Assembly (NCBI GenBank): GCA_021840255.1
Contig: JAKBYX010000003.1
Location: forward strand, 1-64,000
Length of the DNA: 64,000 nt
From: Nitrospirota bacterium
GTDB lineage: Bacteria; Nitrospirota; Thermodesulfovibrionia; Thermodesulfovibrionales; JdFR-88
Direction of reading: 5' to 3'
The position numbers were made by a program, and so were the translations under genes. The stretch's first letter is position 1. Each line of letters starts with the position of its first letter. Shown here one piece after another: positions 49,297-60,135 of this stretch. A model generated the notes under the pieces. That model had not been told where the DNA came from and did not search any database. It saw only the letters and a program-made list of their open reading frames with translations.

Positions 49297-51921
49297 TCAC
49301 TGTTGCCACAGGATTTCCGCCGCTTCGAGAGGGACCGAAACGCCGGGATAGTACGGTATCACACGCGTGGTATAATCCGCAGCAGGCCGGGTTGCAGGCA
49401 CTGCCGCACTGTAGGTGTAAAGGTTTACACCACCGGCGAGCTTCCGGACACGCGTCATTTCCACCATCTCCGGCTCTTCGCCGTTTATTCCATCCGCATA
49501 GAGTTCCACGCGAACGGCATCCGGATCGAGTCCGCCCAGATAGACCTGGGCTTCAAATTCATGGTTTTTCCCTGTTGTCCTCGCTGAAACCTCTCCGAAA
49601 TGCAGCTGGCTCCAGTTCCGTTCAACGGCACGCTTCCACTCCAGTATCCTGGAACCCATTGCGTCTTTATCTTCAGCCCGATTGCGGTAGGCAATGGCGG
49701 CGGGAATATAATATTTCTCCGTGTACTCTCTGACTGCCCTGTTTGCCGAATAACATGGCGTCAGCCGTGCCATGCTCTCGCGGATCCGCGAAACCCAGGC
49801 CGCCGGAATGCCATTTTTGCCACGGTCGTAAAATTCCGGTATCACCTTTGTTTCCAGCAGCTCATAAAGGGCATTGGCTTCAATGGAATCCCAGCCTGGG
49901 TCATCTCCATGCTCTTTCCCATCCCCAAGGGCCCAGCCTACTTCTGGCGTATATGCCTCGGCCCACCATCCATCGAGTTCAGACAAATTGAGCCCCCCGT
50001 TAACGAGCACCTTCATCCCGCTTGTCCCGCAGGCTTCCCAGGGCCGCCTGGGCGTATTGATCCAGACATCCACTCCTTGCGCCAGTTTCCCTGTCAACAG
50101 CATGTCATAGTCGCTAAGGAAGACTACATGCCTGCGCATTTCATTTTGGTTGATAAAACCGGTCCATTGCCTGATCAAGTCCTGTCCCGCCTTATCTGCC
50201 GGATGGGCCTTGCCGGCAATGATGAGTTGAACCGGCCTCTCCGTATCGGTGAGGATGCGCCTGAGCCTCTCAGGGTCGTGCAGAAGCAGGTTTGGTCTTT
50301 TATATGTTGCAAAACGGCGCGCAAAACCCAGTGTCAATGCCTTGGGATCAAAGATGCGCCTCGCATCTTCAGCCTCCGCAGGCAATGCGCCCAAGGCTTC
50401 CATCTGCCCGGGAAGACGGAAAGGCGCCAGTTGCAGGGAAAGACGGCTGCGCACATATTTAATCAGGGCTTGGCGGCTGGCGGTGCGGCAGTCCCAGATC
50501 CTTGAGTCCGGCAGTTTTTTTATGTTCTCTTCCAGGTTTGACAGATCGCCAAGCCAGCGGCCCTTTCCGCATGCGTCCGTCCACAAGGAGTCGGCCTCTT
50601 CCGAATCCCAGGTGGGCATATGGACCCCGTTCGTGACATAACCCACCGGCACATCGGCCGACGGCCACCGGGGGAAAAGGGATTCAAAAAGATGCCTGCT
50701 CACCTCGCCGTGAAGGCGGCTCACGCCGTTTACCACCCCGCTGCCCCTGATTGCCAGATACGCCATATTGAATGGTTCGGAGGGGTCTTCGGGATTCTGG
50801 CGGCCCAGTGCCAGCAGATCATCGATGGAGATGCCAAATGCTTTCTGCGCACGTGAACCAAGGTATTGCACTATGAGCGAAGGGGGAAAGCTGTCGAAAC
50901 CGGCGCCGACAGCAGTGTGGGTGGTAAAGAGGTTGCCCGCTTTGGTCGCGGCCAGCGCGGCCTCGAAAGTCTGTCCGGTTTCTTCCATAAAAGCCCTGGC
51001 GCGCTCCAAAATGGCAAATGCGGCGTGCCCTTCATTAAGGTGGCATACTTCGGGCCTGATGCCCAGGGCCCGCAGAAGCCTCCATCCTCCAATTCCCAGC
51101 ACCAGTTCCTGGAGAAGACGGAGTTCCTGATCGCCCCCGTACAGCTCGCTGGTAATCTGCCGCCTGGCGGGGGTGTTCGCCGGATCGTTGCTGTCCAGGA
51201 GATACAGTTTTGTCCGCCCCACCTGGACCTGCCACACCCGCAACCAGAGAGGATATCCAGGCAGTTCAATCCTGATCCTCAGCCACTCGCCGTTTTGTTC
51301 GCGCACAGGCATTACCGGCAACTGGCCGGTATCGTTGTACGGGAAGATGGCCCGTTGTTCTCCGTTCCTGTCTAACTCCTGGCGGAAATATCCCTGTTGA
51401 TACAGGAGCCCCACGCCGATGACAGGCACGCCAAGGTCGCTTGCCGTTTTGAGCTGGTCTCCGGCCACGTTGCCTAATCCGCCGGAATATATCGGCAGTG
51501 CCTCGCTCAGCATGAATTCCATGCTGAAATAGGCAACGGCAGTAAGAGGGGCATCGGGATGACTCTTTTGAAACCATGCGGGCGACTCTAAATTCCGGCG
51601 GTGGTCCTGCACGAGGTCAGACACCCATTGGGAAAAAGCCGGGTTGCCCAGAACGCTGCGGAGGCGGTCGAGCGAGACGGTCTGCAGTACGACCCAAGGG
51701 TTATATGTAAGTTCCCATAGTTCCGGGTCGAGCTGTTTCCATATTCCATCCGTGGCATGGTTCCAGTACCAGTGCATGTCCAGCGCCAGATCGGCAAGGG
51801 AATCAATACCCTCGACCTCGGCTGGAGACAGCTCTCTGAGCTTTCGCAGATAAGCGGATACCGGGCTGATTACACTATCCAGTGCCTGGTTGATCATTCT
51901 TTCCTGCATTTTCATATTCAT
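49297..51921 (-). CDS. glgP: Alpha-glucan (glycogen/maltodextrin) phosphorylase
   Basis: 874 aa of the long-N-terminus type, starting with the DUF3417-like region (LADLALDMHWYWNHATDGIWKQL). Motifs: AYFSMEFMLSEALPIYSGG, HLNEGHAAFAILERAR, FARRFATYKRPNLLL, and the pyridoxal-phosphate region WEACGTSGMKVLVNGG with the Lys in GMK, followed by LNLSELDGWWAE. It releases glucose-1-phosphate from storage glucan. ATG at 51921 or the ATG at codon 3 are both possible starts. No other glycogen gene is near. Confidence 0.92.
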   Translation of the reverse strand: MNMKMQERMINQALDSVISPVSAYLRKLRELSPAEVEGIDSLADLALDMHWYWNHATDGIWKQLDPELWELTYNPWVVLQTVSLDRLRSVLGNPAFSQWVSDLVQDHRRNLESPAWFQKSHPDAPLTAVAYFSMEFMLSEALPIYSGGLGNVAGDQLKTASDLGVPVIGVGLLYQQGYFRQELDRNGEQRAIFPYNDTGQLPVMPVREQNGEWLRIRIELPGYPLWLRVWQVQVGRTKLYLLDSNDPANTPARRQITSELYGGDQELRLLQELVLGIGGWRLLRALGIRPEVCHLNEGHAAFAILERARAFMEETGQTFEAALAATKAGNLFTTHTAVGAGFDSFPPSLIVQYLGSRAQKAFGISIDDLLALGRQNPEDPSEPFNMAYLAIRGSGVVNGVSRLHGEVSRHLFESLFPRWPSADVPVGYVTNGVHMPTWDSEEADSLWTDACGKGRWLGDLSNLEENIKKLPDSRIWDCRTASRQALIKYVRSRLSLQLAPFRLPGQMEALGALPAEAEDARRIFDPKALTLGFARRFATYKRPNLLLHDPERLRRILTDTERPVQLIIAGKAHPADKAGQDLIRQWTGFINQNEMRRHVVFLSDYDMLLTGKLAQGVDVWINTPRRPWEACGTSGMKVLVNGGLNLSELDGWWAEAYTPEVGWALGDGKEHGDDPGWDSIEANALYELLETKVIPEFYDRGKNGIPAAWVSRIRESMARLTPCYSANRAVREYTEKYYIPAAIAYRNRAEDKDAMGSRILEWKRAVERNWSQLHFGEVSARTTGKNHEFEAQVYLGGLDPDAVRVELYADGINGEEPEMVEMTRVRKLAGGVNLYTYSAAVPATRPAADYTTRVIPYYPGVSVPLEAAEILWQQ

Positions 51922-51993
51922 TCCCTCCGGTCTGTCACAGCAGAGCCAACCTGGCGTTTGATATTTAGAGCCTATCTCAAAAAGATCCCGGCT

Positions 51994-53115
51994 TTAAGCC
52001 ATCTTTCCTATGGTCTTCCGGAAGCGTGCGAGCGAAATAGAGAATAGTATCGCTCCGATAAGGATAAGAGCGGCAAAGTTTGGCCATACGGTTAAAAACC
52101 CGGCGCCGCGGAACAGGATGGCCTGGGCCAGCATGACAAAATGAGTATTGGGCGCCACCAGCATGATCTTCTGAACGAGTTGGGGCATGCTTTCGCGAGG
52201 GCTGGAAGCGCCTGAGAGTATCTGCATCGGCAACAGCACCAAAATAGCCATCAGGCCGAACTGCGGCATCGACCGGGCGGTAGTCCCAAGGAAAAAGCCC
52301 AGAGAAGTGGTCGCGAACAAATCGAGCGCCGCGCCCGCCATGAACAGAACAATGGAACCCTCTATGGGTGTTTTCAATACCCCTTTGATGACAACAAACA
52401 GAGAGCATGCCGAAGCGGCAAGGACAACCAGTGTCATGGCCCATAATTTGCTTGTCATGATCTCGAATGGGGTGATAGGCATGACAAGTAGATGCTCTAC
52501 CGTGCCGTGCTCCCGCTCGCGGATCAACGCCGCGCCGGTGAGTATGACCGCCAGCATGGTGATCTGGTTGATCAGTGCCATTGCCCCGCCGAACCAGATC
52601 CTATTTAAGTTCGGATTGAAGCGCGTCCGCAGGACAAGGTCAACGTTTGGGACAGTCCCAGCCTGGTTATTGCTAAGAAAATCGTTTATCTCACGGGAAA
52701 CTATGTTCTGTACATACCCGCTTCCGACGAGGGCCTGGCTCATTCTGGTGGCATCCACATTCAGTTGGATGGACGGTGTGCGGCCGGCCAGCACGTCGTG
52801 CTGGAAATCGGGGGGGATATCGAGGGCGAAAGTGTCAAGGCCGACATTCATCCTGGCATCCAGTTCAAAAGGGCTGATCAGTTCCGGATGGGTGAACAAG
52901 GGCGGATAGAACGCGTCCCTTATACGCATGGAAAGCTGCGAGCGGTCTTCATCGATAACTGCTATAGGCGCCTTATGCAGAGTCTCCGGAACGGCAGTGG
53001 CTGAGGAATAGATAGACAGGCTGAAGGCATAAGCGATCAGGGCAATCATCACAGGGTCGCGCATCAGGCTGCGCAGCTCTTTTATGCCCAGGTGGAAAAT
53101 ATTGGCTGGCCTCAT
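51994..53115 (-). CDS. ABC-2 multidrug transporter permease (YhhJ-like)
   Basis: 373 aa. N-terminal membrane segment, a periplasmic domain (FALDIPPDFQHDVLAGRTPS), and about five C-terminal segments with MLAVILTGAALIREREHGTVEHLLVMP, the ABC-2 signature. It lies two bases from the RbbA-like fusion gene. The set resembles E. coli yhiI-rbbA-yhhJ, a drug exporter linked to ribosome-associated RbbA. Confidence 0.88.
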   Translation of the reverse strand: MRPANIFHLGIKELRSLMRDPVMIALIAYAFSLSIYSSATAVPETLHKAPIAVIDEDRSQLSMRIRDAFYPPLFTHPELISPFELDARMNVGLDTFALDIPPDFQHDVLAGRTPSIQLNVDATRMSQALVGSGYVQNIVSREINDFLSNNQAGTVPNVDLVLRTRFNPNLNRIWFGGAMALINQITMLAVILTGAALIREREHGTVEHLLVMPITPFEIMTSKLWAMTLVVLAASACSLFVVIKGVLKTPIEGSIVLFMAGAALDLFATTSLGFFLGTTARSMPQFGLMAILVLLPMQILSGASSPRESMPQLVQKIMLVAPNTHFVMLAQAILFRGAGFLTVWPNFAALILIGAILFSISLARFRKTIGKMA

Positions 53116-53116
53116 A

Positions 53117-55918
53117 TCAGTTCTCCTGTTTCCTTAACAGGACGATCCCGAGGATAACCAGCACAGGGATGGCCAGTATCAGGGGGATAAATGAAGAGTG
53201 AAGGTCACTGAATCCAAGTCCTTTGGTGAAGGCGCCGCGCGTAATGACCATGAAGTGAGTGGTCGGATAAACCTCGCCAATCGCGGCCCCTGTCCCCGCC
53301 AAAGAGGAGACCGGATCATTGAGGCCGCAAAATTGGGTGGCAGGCAGCATTGTCAGTATGGCGGTGCCGAACACAGCGGCGACCTGGCTGCTGGTGAAAG
53401 ACGACATGACAAGACCGATAGAGGTAGCTACAATAACATAGAGCAACGCACCAACCGAGAGCGCAAGAAAACTGCCCTTCACCGGGACCTGGAACAGGGT
53501 GACCGCCATAAGGACCAACAGGATAAAATTTGCCAGGGCCATTGCAATATACGGCAACTGCTTGCCAAAAAGAAACTCCAAACGGGTTACCGGCGTCACA
53601 TACAGGTTGACAATCGACCCCATTTCTTTTTCCCTCACAACCGACAAGGCGGACAGCATGGCCGGGATCATCAGCAGTATCAGCGGAATCACCCCCGGGA
53701 CCATGGCAGGCAGGTCCTTTAGGCCCGGATTATAAAGGAACAGTGGTTCGATTGACGCCGCGCCGGCGGCCTGAAGCCCCTGTGTGGCCAGCCACTGATT
53801 ATTGACACCCTGTGCATAGTTTCGAACCGTTTCCGCCTCGGTCGGCATGGAGCCGTCAATCCAGACGCCGATGTTGACATTGCGGCCGCGCCGCAGGTTA
53901 CGGGCAAACCCGGGGGGGATCTCTATGGCCACACTGATCTTCCCCGATCTCATTCTCCGGTCCAGATCGGCGTAATTCTTAAGCGGAGGACGCTCTATGA
54001 AATAATGGGAACCTGCCATATTAAGTTCATAATCATGGCTCGTGACTGTCTGGTCATAGTCCAGCACGGCAAAATTAACATTCTCCACATCCATGGTCAC
54101 GCCAAAGCCCAAAGCAAACATCAGAAGCACGCTCCCCAGTAAAGACACTGCCATCCTGACTGGATCGCGCATTAATTCCAGAGACTCGCGCCTGCTATAA
54201 CTTAATATGCGCCTCAGATTAAAAAAACCTCCCAGCTCATCGGCCCGGGAAGAACCTTTGTCAGGCAAGGGCACATTGGCCTTTTCAGTTGCCTGTGCGG
54301 CAGGGCTTTCCGATTCATTCCCCGCCGCCTCTTCGAGGTAACTTATAAAGGCGTCCTCAAGGTTTTCCGCCCCGCGCTTTTCGATCAGCGCCGCCGGCTC
54401 ATCGCTCACCAGCACCCGGCCTGCGTGCATGAGCGAAATACGGTCGCAGCGCATGGCCTCATTCATAAAATGCGTGGAGACGAAAATGGTAACGTTATCG
54501 TTGCGCGCCAGATCGATCATGATCTGCCAGAAGACGTCGCGAGCCACCGGGTCAACACCAGAGGTCGGCTCATCCAGGATAAGGATTTCCGGCCCGTGGA
54601 TCATGGCTACCGCCAATTGCAGACGCTGACGCTGGCCCAGGGGCAGTGCATCGGGCAGATTATTCATTACGGCGGTCAGGCCGAAACGCCGGGCCATTTC
54701 CTGCACGCGGGTCCCGATCCTGTCTTCCGGCAATGTGAACAGGTGCGCGTGCAGTTCGAGGTTCTGCCGGACCGTAAGCTCGGTGTATAACGAAAAGGAC
54801 TGGGTCATGAAGCCCACACGCCTCCGCGTGCCGATATCGTGCGGGTCCACGGCCTGCCCGAAAAGCAGCGCCTGGCCCTCGCTCGGCGGCAAAAGGCCGG
54901 TCAGCATCTTCATCGTCGTTGTCTTTCCGCACCCGTTTGAGCCCAGGAAACCGAAGATCTCGCCGCGCTTTATGCGGAAACTAACATGGTCGACGGCGGT
55001 GAAATCGCCAAAGCGCATGGTAAGGCCATGCGCCTCGATAGCCGCTTCTTCCTTAACTCCAGCCTTGCGCGGCAGGATGATTACAGGCTTGTGTCCCTCG
55101 CGCTGCGCTTCCGGTAAAAGCGCAATAAAGGCTTCTTCGAGAGTGCCGCACTGCGTGCGCTCCAGGAGTTCTTTTGGCGTGCCCGTGGCAAGCACACGTC
55201 CGGCGTTTATCGCAACCAGCCAGTCAAAACGCGCGGCCTCCTCCATATAGGCTGTGGCGACCATAACGCTCATGCCGGGCCGGTTTGCCCGGATGCGGTC
55301 TATCAGTTCCCAGAACTGGCGCCGCGACAGCGGGTCGACTCCTGTGGTAGGTTCGTCGAGGATCAGCAGGTCGGGGTCATGGATGAGCGAGCAGCAGAGG
55401 CCGAGCTTTTGTTTCATGCCTCCTGAGAGCTTTCCGGCGGGCCGGCCCGGGAAAGGTGCCAGCCCCGTGGACTTCAGGAGATCATTTATCCGCCGTTCGC
55501 GCTCGCTGCCCCCCTGCCCGAACAGCCTTGCGAAGAACTCGACATTTTCAAACACAGAGAGTGTCGGATACAGGTTTTTCCCAAGCCCTTGCGGCATGTA
55601 CGCTATCCGGGGGCAAACCCTGCGGCGGTGTCCCGGATCGGCCATGCCGCCGCCCAGCACTTCGACCGTTCCCTCCTGGATCCGGCGTGCGCCGGCAAGC
55701 AGGGAAAACAGGCTCGATTTGCCCACGCCGTCCGGGCCGATGAAGCCAACCATGCACCCGGCCGGAAGTTCAAGATTGATATCGTCGAGCGCCAATGTTT
55801 TACGGTAACGAAGGCGGACCCCCTGTAATCTGGCCACGGCCAGCCTTGCGGAAGCACCATTTATTGGGATGTGCTCGTTCATAGCGGCGGTATTTTTACC
55901 CTGAGGTTGGGCGGCCAT
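53117..55918 (-). CDS. RbbA-like fusion: two ABC ATPase domains plus ABC-2 permease
   Basis: 933 aa. First ATPase domain: [43 protein letters not shown]. Second: [11 protein letters not shown], degenerate signature [27 protein letters not shown]. The C-terminal third is a permease with a periplasmic loop and [20 protein letters not shown]. Its start overlaps the HlyD-family gene by 40 bases, and the stop is next to the YhhJ-like gene. The fused design is that of RbbA/YhiH. Confidence 0.9.
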   Translation of the reverse strand: MAAQPQGKNTAAMNEHIPINGASARLAVARLQGVRLRYRKTLALDDINLELPAGCMVGFIGPDGVGKSSLFSLLAGARRIQEGTVEVLGGGMADPGHRRRVCPRIAYMPQGLGKNLYPTLSVFENVEFFARLFGQGGSERERRINDLLKSTGLAPFPGRPAGKLSGGMKQKLGLCCSLIHDPDLLILDEPTTGVDPLSRRQFWELIDRIRANRPGMSVMVATAYMEEAARFDWLVAINAGRVLATGTPKELLERTQCGTLEEAFIALLPEAQREGHKPVIILPRKAGVKEEAAIEAHGLTMRFGDFTAVDHVSFRIKRGEIFGFLGSNGCGKTTTMKMLTGLLPPSEGQALLFGQAVDPHDIGTRRRVGFMTQSFSLYTELTVRQNLELHAHLFTLPEDRIGTRVQEMARRFGLTAVMNNLPDALPLGQRQRLQLAVAMIHGPEILILDEPTSGVDPVARDVFWQIMIDLARNDNVTIFVSTHFMNEAMRCDRISLMHAGRVLVSDEPAALIEKRGAENLEDAFISYLEEAAGNESESPAAQATEKANVPLPDKGSSRADELGGFFNLRRILSYSRRESLELMRDPVRMAVSLLGSVLLMFALGFGVTMDVENVNFAVLDYDQTVTSHDYELNMAGSHYFIERPPLKNYADLDRRMRSGKISVAIEIPPGFARNLRRGRNVNIGVWIDGSMPTEAETVRNYAQGVNNQWLATQGLQAAGAASIEPLFLYNPGLKDLPAMVPGVIPLILLMIPAMLSALSVVREKEMGSIVNLYVTPVTRLEFLFGKQLPYIAMALANFILLVLMAVTLFQVPVKGSFLALSVGALLYVIVATSIGLVMSSFTSSQVAAVFGTAILTMLPATQFCGLNDPVSSLAGTGAAIGEVYPTTHFMVITRGAFTKGLGFSDLHSSFIPLILAIPVLVILGIVLLRKQEN

Positions 55919-56949
55919 GGTTTTTTTTGATCAAGGCGGACATGGGCCACGCCCCGTACACCGGTCTTGATTCTGGTAATATACTTTCTCAGCCCCGCAG
56001 GAGGAATGTGAGCCTTGAACCGGAACATCAGCTTCTGGCGTTCTTCCTGTGTTTCCACGTATTTGGGTGTAAACTGGGCCTCGGCGGACACGAATGTCAC
56101 ATACGCAGGTATGACCCACTGCGGGGCGGCATCGAACACCAGGTGGACTTCCGTGCCAAGCGGGATCTTACCGGCCACATCTGTCGGCAGGAAGAAAGTC
56201 ATGTATACATCGGTCAGATCGACCAGGGTCAGCACCCGGCCCCCGTTGCCGACCACTTCGCCCGGCTGCGCGACCCGGTACTCCACACGCCCGTCACGGG
56301 GCGATTTCAGGACGCTGTCATTTATATTTGCCTGGACACGTTCTATAGTGGCCTGAGCGGCTTTGACGGCCGACTCCCTGGAGGCGATTTGTTCACGCGC
56401 AGTCACGATAGCGGCCTGGGCGGCGTCGACCTGTGCAAGCGCGGCCTTCAGCGAAGCGGCATCGCTCAGCACCTGTGCGCGATCATTGTCCTCCTGCTGC
56501 TGCGAAGTAGCCCCCTCCAAGACCAATATGGAAGAACGATTGAAGCTCTTTTTGGCCACATCGAGCTCAGCCTCGCGCTGCGCGACTACCGCCAGGTCCG
56601 CCGCTTTTTCGCTTTCCCTCTGGGCCAGTTCGCCCCGGGCGGTCGCAACATCGTTCATCGCCTTATGCCAATCGGCCACGGCCACCCTGCGCTGGGCTTC
56701 GAGAGCGTCCGTGTCCATTACCGCCACCACTTGCCCGGTCTTGACGAAGTCGCCCTCGTCCACAAGTATCGTCTTGATGCGCCCGGCCATTTTGGCCGCA
56801 ACGTCTACCTCGGTAGCTTCGAGCCGTCCGTTGCAGCTGGTTATCCAGGCATTTTTTTTCTTCCCTGCATATATATGCCAGACGGCAAAGGCCAGGATAC
56901 CGGCAACGAGCGTCACCACGGTCCTGAACAACCATTTTTTCTTCTTCAT
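55879..56949 (-). CDS. HlyD-family membrane fusion protein (periplasmic adaptor)
   Basis: 356 aa. One N-terminal membrane anchor ([19 protein letters not shown]), lipoyl-like half motifs ([38 protein letters not shown]), a long alpha-helical hairpin rich in Ala, Gln and Arg, and a beta-barrel region ([20 protein letters not shown]-type). Bridges the inner-membrane exporter and the outer-membrane channel. A charged tract (MKKKKWL) is typical of the N-terminus. Confidence 0.88.
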   Translation of the reverse strand: MKKKKWLFRTVVTLVAGILAFAVWHIYAGKKKNAWITSCNGRLEATEVDVAAKMAGRIKTILVDEGDFVKTGQVVAVMDTDALEAQRRVAVADWHKAMNDVATARGELAQRESEKAADLAVVAQREAELDVAKKSFNRSSILVLEGATSQQQEDNDRAQVLSDAASLKAALAQVDAAQAAIVTAREQIASRESAVKAAQATIERVQANINDSVLKSPRDGRVEYRVAQPGEVVGNGGRVLTLVDLTDVYMTFFLPTDVAGKIPLGTEVHLVFDAAPQWVIPAYVTFVSAEAQFTPKYVETQEERQKLMFRFKAHIPPAGLRKYITRIKTGVRGVAHVRLDQKKPWPPNLRVKIPPL

Positions 56950-56956
56950 GGTTTTT

Positions 56957-58405
56957 TTATTGCCCTTTCTTCATTCCTTTAGCGGAGTCTGGTCCGGGTT
57001 TGGGCTGTGCTCTACCTATCGCGCCGCCCCCCAGAGCGGAATATAAATTGACATTGCTGGAAAGCAGCGCTTGACGCGCCTGCACCAGCGCCTGTTCGGC
57101 AGCGTATTGGTCCCGCTGGGCATCGAGCACCTCAAGGTATGAGGCCGCTCCATTCTGGTATCGCAACCAGGCCAGCCGTACGCGCTCGTTCTCGTCCGCC
57201 AGCGTGTCCTGCTGGGCGACAACCTGTTTTGCGAGCCAGCGGCGTTCCGCCAGCGCGTCAGCGACCTCGCGGAAGGCCGTCTGGATTGTTTTTTCGTAGC
57301 CTGCTACCGCTTCATTGCGAAGAGCTTTGGACAAGGCGAGGTTGGCCCGCAGCCGTCCGCCGGTGAAAATAGGCAGTGCTATACTGGGCGTAAAACTCCA
57401 GACACGGCTGCTCCAGCCGAAAAGGTGTTTCAGCTCCGTGCTGGCGGTGCCCAGGTCCCCTGTCATAGTAATGCTCGGGAAAAAGTCGGCGCGGGCGGCC
57501 CCGATATTTGCGTTTTCCGCTTTCAACTGATGCTCGGCGGCGATCACATCCGGACGGTTAAAAAGCAGGTCTGAAGGCAGTCCCGCCGGAATCTGCCGCG
57601 CAAAATAGGGCTGGACCTGCGACAGCAATTCAACGGAGGGCGTAACCGGGGCGCCAACCAGAAGTGTCAGCGCATTTAAGTTAAGATCGCGCTGGCGCTG
57701 TAAATCGGCCAGGTCGACACGGGCTTGATTCAGGAGTGATTCCGCCTGAACGGAATCCATTTTTGGCGCAGAACCTACCTCATAGCGTCTCCTGGTAATA
57801 CGATATGACTCCTGCCGGTCGGTAATCGTTTTCCGCGCGATGGCAATGCGTTCGTCCAATTCGCACTCCAACAGATAAGTATTGGCGACCTGCGCCACGA
57901 GACTGACAACGGCGGCGCGTCTGGCCTCCTCAGTGGCAAAGAATGATTCCAACGCCGCCTTTTTCAGGCTCCGTATCCGGCCCCAGAAGTCCAGCTCCCA
58001 TATGCTGAGATTGAGAGTGGCCGCGTATTCGGAGATGGTCAACGGAGAGCCGGTGAACGACAGATCGGCCGGCGTCCGCGACCGGCTGTAAAGCGCGCCG
58101 GCGCTGATGCTGGGCAGCAACTCGGAGCGTTGGATGCCATATTGGGCGCGGGCCTCTTCCACTCTCTGCATCGATATCCGCAGGTCACGGTTGTTTTCAA
58201 TCGCCTGGCTGATCAGCCCCTGGAGGCGCGGGTCCGTGAAGAAGTCGCGCCAGCCAAGCTGCCCGATATTTACTGGGACCTGTTTACCGGTTACTCCCGG
58301 ATACGATGCGGCCGTGGGTAAAGCAGGCCTCTTGTAGGACGGTATAAATGAGCAGCCTGCCAGAATCACTGTGAGAATGCAGCATAAGATCTTGTATTTT
58401 CTCAT
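56957..58405 (-). CDS. Outer-membrane efflux lipoprotein, NodT/TolC family
   Basis: 482 aa. Lipobox LTVILAGC at about residue 18 (signal peptide, then lipid-attached Cys). Two OEP repeats: QAIENNRDLRISMQRVEEAR and, in the second half, ADFFPSITMTGDLG and ALRNEAVAGYEKTIQTAF. Forms the outer-membrane channel of the exporter. Its stop is seven bases from the start of the adaptor gene, so the four genes (56957-58405 down to 51994) form an operon transcribed leftward. Confidence 0.9.
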   Translation of the reverse strand: MRKYKILCCILTVILAGCSFIPSYKRPALPTAASYPGVTGKQVPVNIGQLGWRDFFTDPRLQGLISQAIENNRDLRISMQRVEEARAQYGIQRSELLPSISAGALYSRSRTPADLSFTGSPLTISEYAATLNLSIWELDFWGRIRSLKKAALESFFATEEARRAAVVSLVAQVANTYLLECELDERIAIARKTITDRQESYRITRRRYEVGSAPKMDSVQAESLLNQARVDLADLQRQRDLNLNALTLLVGAPVTPSVELLSQVQPYFARQIPAGLPSDLLFNRPDVIAAEHQLKAENANIGAARADFFPSITMTGDLGTASTELKHLFGWSSRVWSFTPSIALPIFTGGRLRANLALSKALRNEAVAGYEKTIQTAFREVADALAERRWLAKQVVAQQDTLADENERVRLAWLRYQNGAASYLEVLDAQRDQYAAEQALVQARQALLSSNVNLYSALGGGAIGRAQPKPGPDSAKGMKKGQ

Positions 58406-58857
58406 CAGCTACCGTCCTTACCACAGGTAAAGAGCTCACGGCCGCCGGGATGCAGCCCCTATTCGTTTGTTAAAGGTTATCACCAACCGGATAAATTTCA
58501 ATGGTGATGAGCGAGCGGGACACGGTAATCATCTTTACCATTGCACATGGCAGCAGGTTGATAGGATAATCCCACTTGTCAGAGCAAAAAGCGCACAATA
58601 ATTTCCGTTTTAAACATGCAAAATGGCTTACTCCCTTTCAGACGAGGAGTCCTGTGAGTATTATTGTTTCCTTCTCCTTTTCTCAAAAACCAGGCCGCTG
58701 AATTCCTTGCCGCCGGGCTGATTCCCGCGGATACACATCACATAAACTCTTTTATAAAGTGCTTATGTGGACAGTATCATGGCCCGGCGGATTATGATGA
58801 GACCGGAAGGCTTTTCCATTTCAAAAACAAAAGCCTAAGCCGGAAAGGAGCTTTTTT
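58406..58857. other. Intergenic region, divergent
   Basis: 452 nt between the efflux operon and a rightward HTH gene. It should hold both promoters. I see no repeat, RNA or reading frame with a ribosome site. Confidence 0.4.
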
Positions 58858-59295
58858 ATGGATGCGTTTGATTTTCTCCCGCAGCTTGCAAAAACGGGAA
58901 AAGACAGGAAAAAGGAGGCCAAGATCGCCGGGCAAAGGCGGGCGATGGCCAAGGCGCTCCTGGCCACGGGACGGTCATACCGTGAGGTGGCCGAGGCCCT
59001 GGATATCAGCGTGGGCAGCGTGCACAATATCATGAAAGAGTCCAGCGAGGACATAATGCGGATTCTGAAGGAAACGCAGGCGCGGCACGCCATGAAGTGC
59101 CTTTTGCTTTCCGATCATATCCTGGGCAGGATATCGGATTCCGACATAAACCATGCCTCACTAAGAGAGAAAGTCATTGTATCGGCAATACTGTCTGACA
59201 AGGCGTTGAAGTTTGAAACAATGCCAACTTTGGAGGGATCCCCGGCCAATAACGATCCGCAGGGAGGCTCAATCGAGGGCGAGACCCGGGCATAA
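58858..59295 (+). CDS. Helix-turn-helix DNA-binding protein, 145 aa
   Basis: ATG at 58858 with AAAGGAG eight bases before it. After a basic N-terminus (KKEAKIAGQRRAMAKALL) comes an HTH, TGRSYREVAEALDISVGSVH, then a helical region (DIMRILKETQARHAMKCLLL) and a disordered Pro/Gly/Glu-rich tail. The architecture resembles small phage-terminase or transposon-related binding proteins, but no such genes are beside it. It is the last gene before the tRNA-Arg fragment. Confidence 0.65.
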   Translation: MDAFDFLPQLAKTGKDRKKEAKIAGQRRAMAKALLATGRSYREVAEALDISVGSVHNIMKESSEDIMRILKETQARHAMKCLLLSDHILGRISDSDINHASLREKVIVSAILSDKALKFETMPTLEGSPANNDPQGGSIEGETRA

Positions 59296-59452
59296 ATCGG
59301 AAGCTTGAACAGCCGGGCGCAAAAAATCTTTTAAAAACGGGAAATTAAGATTTTTCTCTTGAACACGGAACGCAAAAAGGAAGGCTGCTTCCTGATTTTA
59401 TTTGCGTACTCAAAGTGATTCGAGAGGTTTTTTATATCCGGCAAGAGTAAAG

Positions 59453-59494
59453 CGCGCCCAGAGGGATTCGAACCCCCGACCTGCGGATTCGTAG
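59453..59494 (-). repeat. tRNA-Arg 3' fragment, probable island attachment site (att)
   Basis: On the minus strand the 42 nt run from CTACGAA (anticodon loop, anticodon ACG) through TCCGCAGGTC, the T arm GGGGGTTCGAATCCCTC and the acceptor TGGGCGC with discriminator G. The 5' half is missing: in place of the GCGGA stem there is GCAAT. This is the usual footprint of tyrosine-integrase insertion at a tRNA 3' end. The element should extend rightward, with the intact tRNA-Arg at its far end. Confidence 0.78.
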
Positions 59495-59662
59495 ATTGCT
59501 TTAATTCAAGCGGCTTACCTTTCATATCTTTTCAAATCCTTGTTTTTTCTAACTTTTTGCCCTCTCTGGAAATAAGATAATAGGCTATCTTTACTCATCT
59601 TTTCAGATATGCACTGCATAAAAAATGCATAGGCTTGCAGCCTGCGGATATGCTGTCTGAAA

Positions 59663-59687
59663 GGCCGGGGTAACTCCGGCCCTTTTT
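59663..59687 (+). terminator. Terminator-like hairpin, first copy of the island GGYAACT hairpin
   Basis: GGCCGG (59663) pairs with CCGGCC (59676-59681) around GGTAACT, followed by CTTTTT. No gene on this strand ends nearby. The GGYAACT loop recurs in four other island hairpins. Confidence 0.65.
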
Positions 59688-59782
59688 ACCAGGACGGTTA
59701 ATTAACCAGTCCATCAGGGTTAAGGGATTCAGGGCAAAATCTCTAAAAAATTGCTATCATAGCGCGAAGGAGGGGAAAGGAA

Positions 59783-60133
59783 ATGAAAAAAGTCTTAATT
59801 CTGGGAGTTCTAGTCTTTCTATTTATCGTGACAGGTTGCGCCGCTACAAGTTCAGGACCTCTTCCGTTCGGAAAAGATACTTACATGATAACATCTTCTG
59901 CTTCTACATTAGGCGACTTTGGGCATCCATTAACTGTTGCTGTCAAAGAAGCAAATGCTTATTGCATCAGAAAAGGAAAAGTATTTGTACCAGAAAACAC
60001 TTCGTATGTACCCATGGCTTTTGGAAGACCAGAGCATGCTCAATTGATCTTTCGCTGCGTTGACAAAAACGACGTGGAGAATCAAAGACCAAACTGGAGA
60101 AAAGAGCCTGATACGGTCATTGAGAACAGATAA
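59783..60133 (+). CDS. Small lipoprotein, 116 aa
   Basis: Lipobox LFIVTGC at residue 19 after a short hydrophobic signal; mature part begins AATSSGPLPFGKDTY. It contains two further Cys (NAYCIRKG, IFRCVDKND) and no recognised domain, but resembles small surface lipoproteins common on islands. GGAGGGGAAAGGA precedes the ATG. It is three bases from the next gene's start. Codon use is A/T-rich compared with the chromosome part. Confidence 0.75.
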   Translation: MKKVLILGVLVFLFIVTGCAATSSGPLPFGKDTYMITSSASTLGDFGHPLTVAVKEANAYCIRKGKVFVPENTSYVPMAFGRPEHAQLIFRCVDKNDVENQRPNWRKEPDTVIENR

Positions 60134-60135
60134 GT

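Larger units (their letters stand above)
59296..59782. other. Left end of a genomic island: attachment site, terminator and promoter
   Basis: 487 nt without a gene. It holds the tRNA-Arg 3' fragment (59453-59494), a perfect terminator hairpin (59663-59687), and the promoter of the first island gene, with extended -10 TTGCTATCAT at 59752-59761. Confidence 0.55.

Noticed and set aside
55927-56982. Plus-strand frame of 351 codons
   Set aside because: Antisense of the HlyD-family gene, which has clear motifs.
59331-59525. Frame reading through the tRNA fragment
   Set aside because: It translates the tRNA-Arg fragment (VGGSNPSGR is a typical tRNA-derived peptide) and is not a gene.
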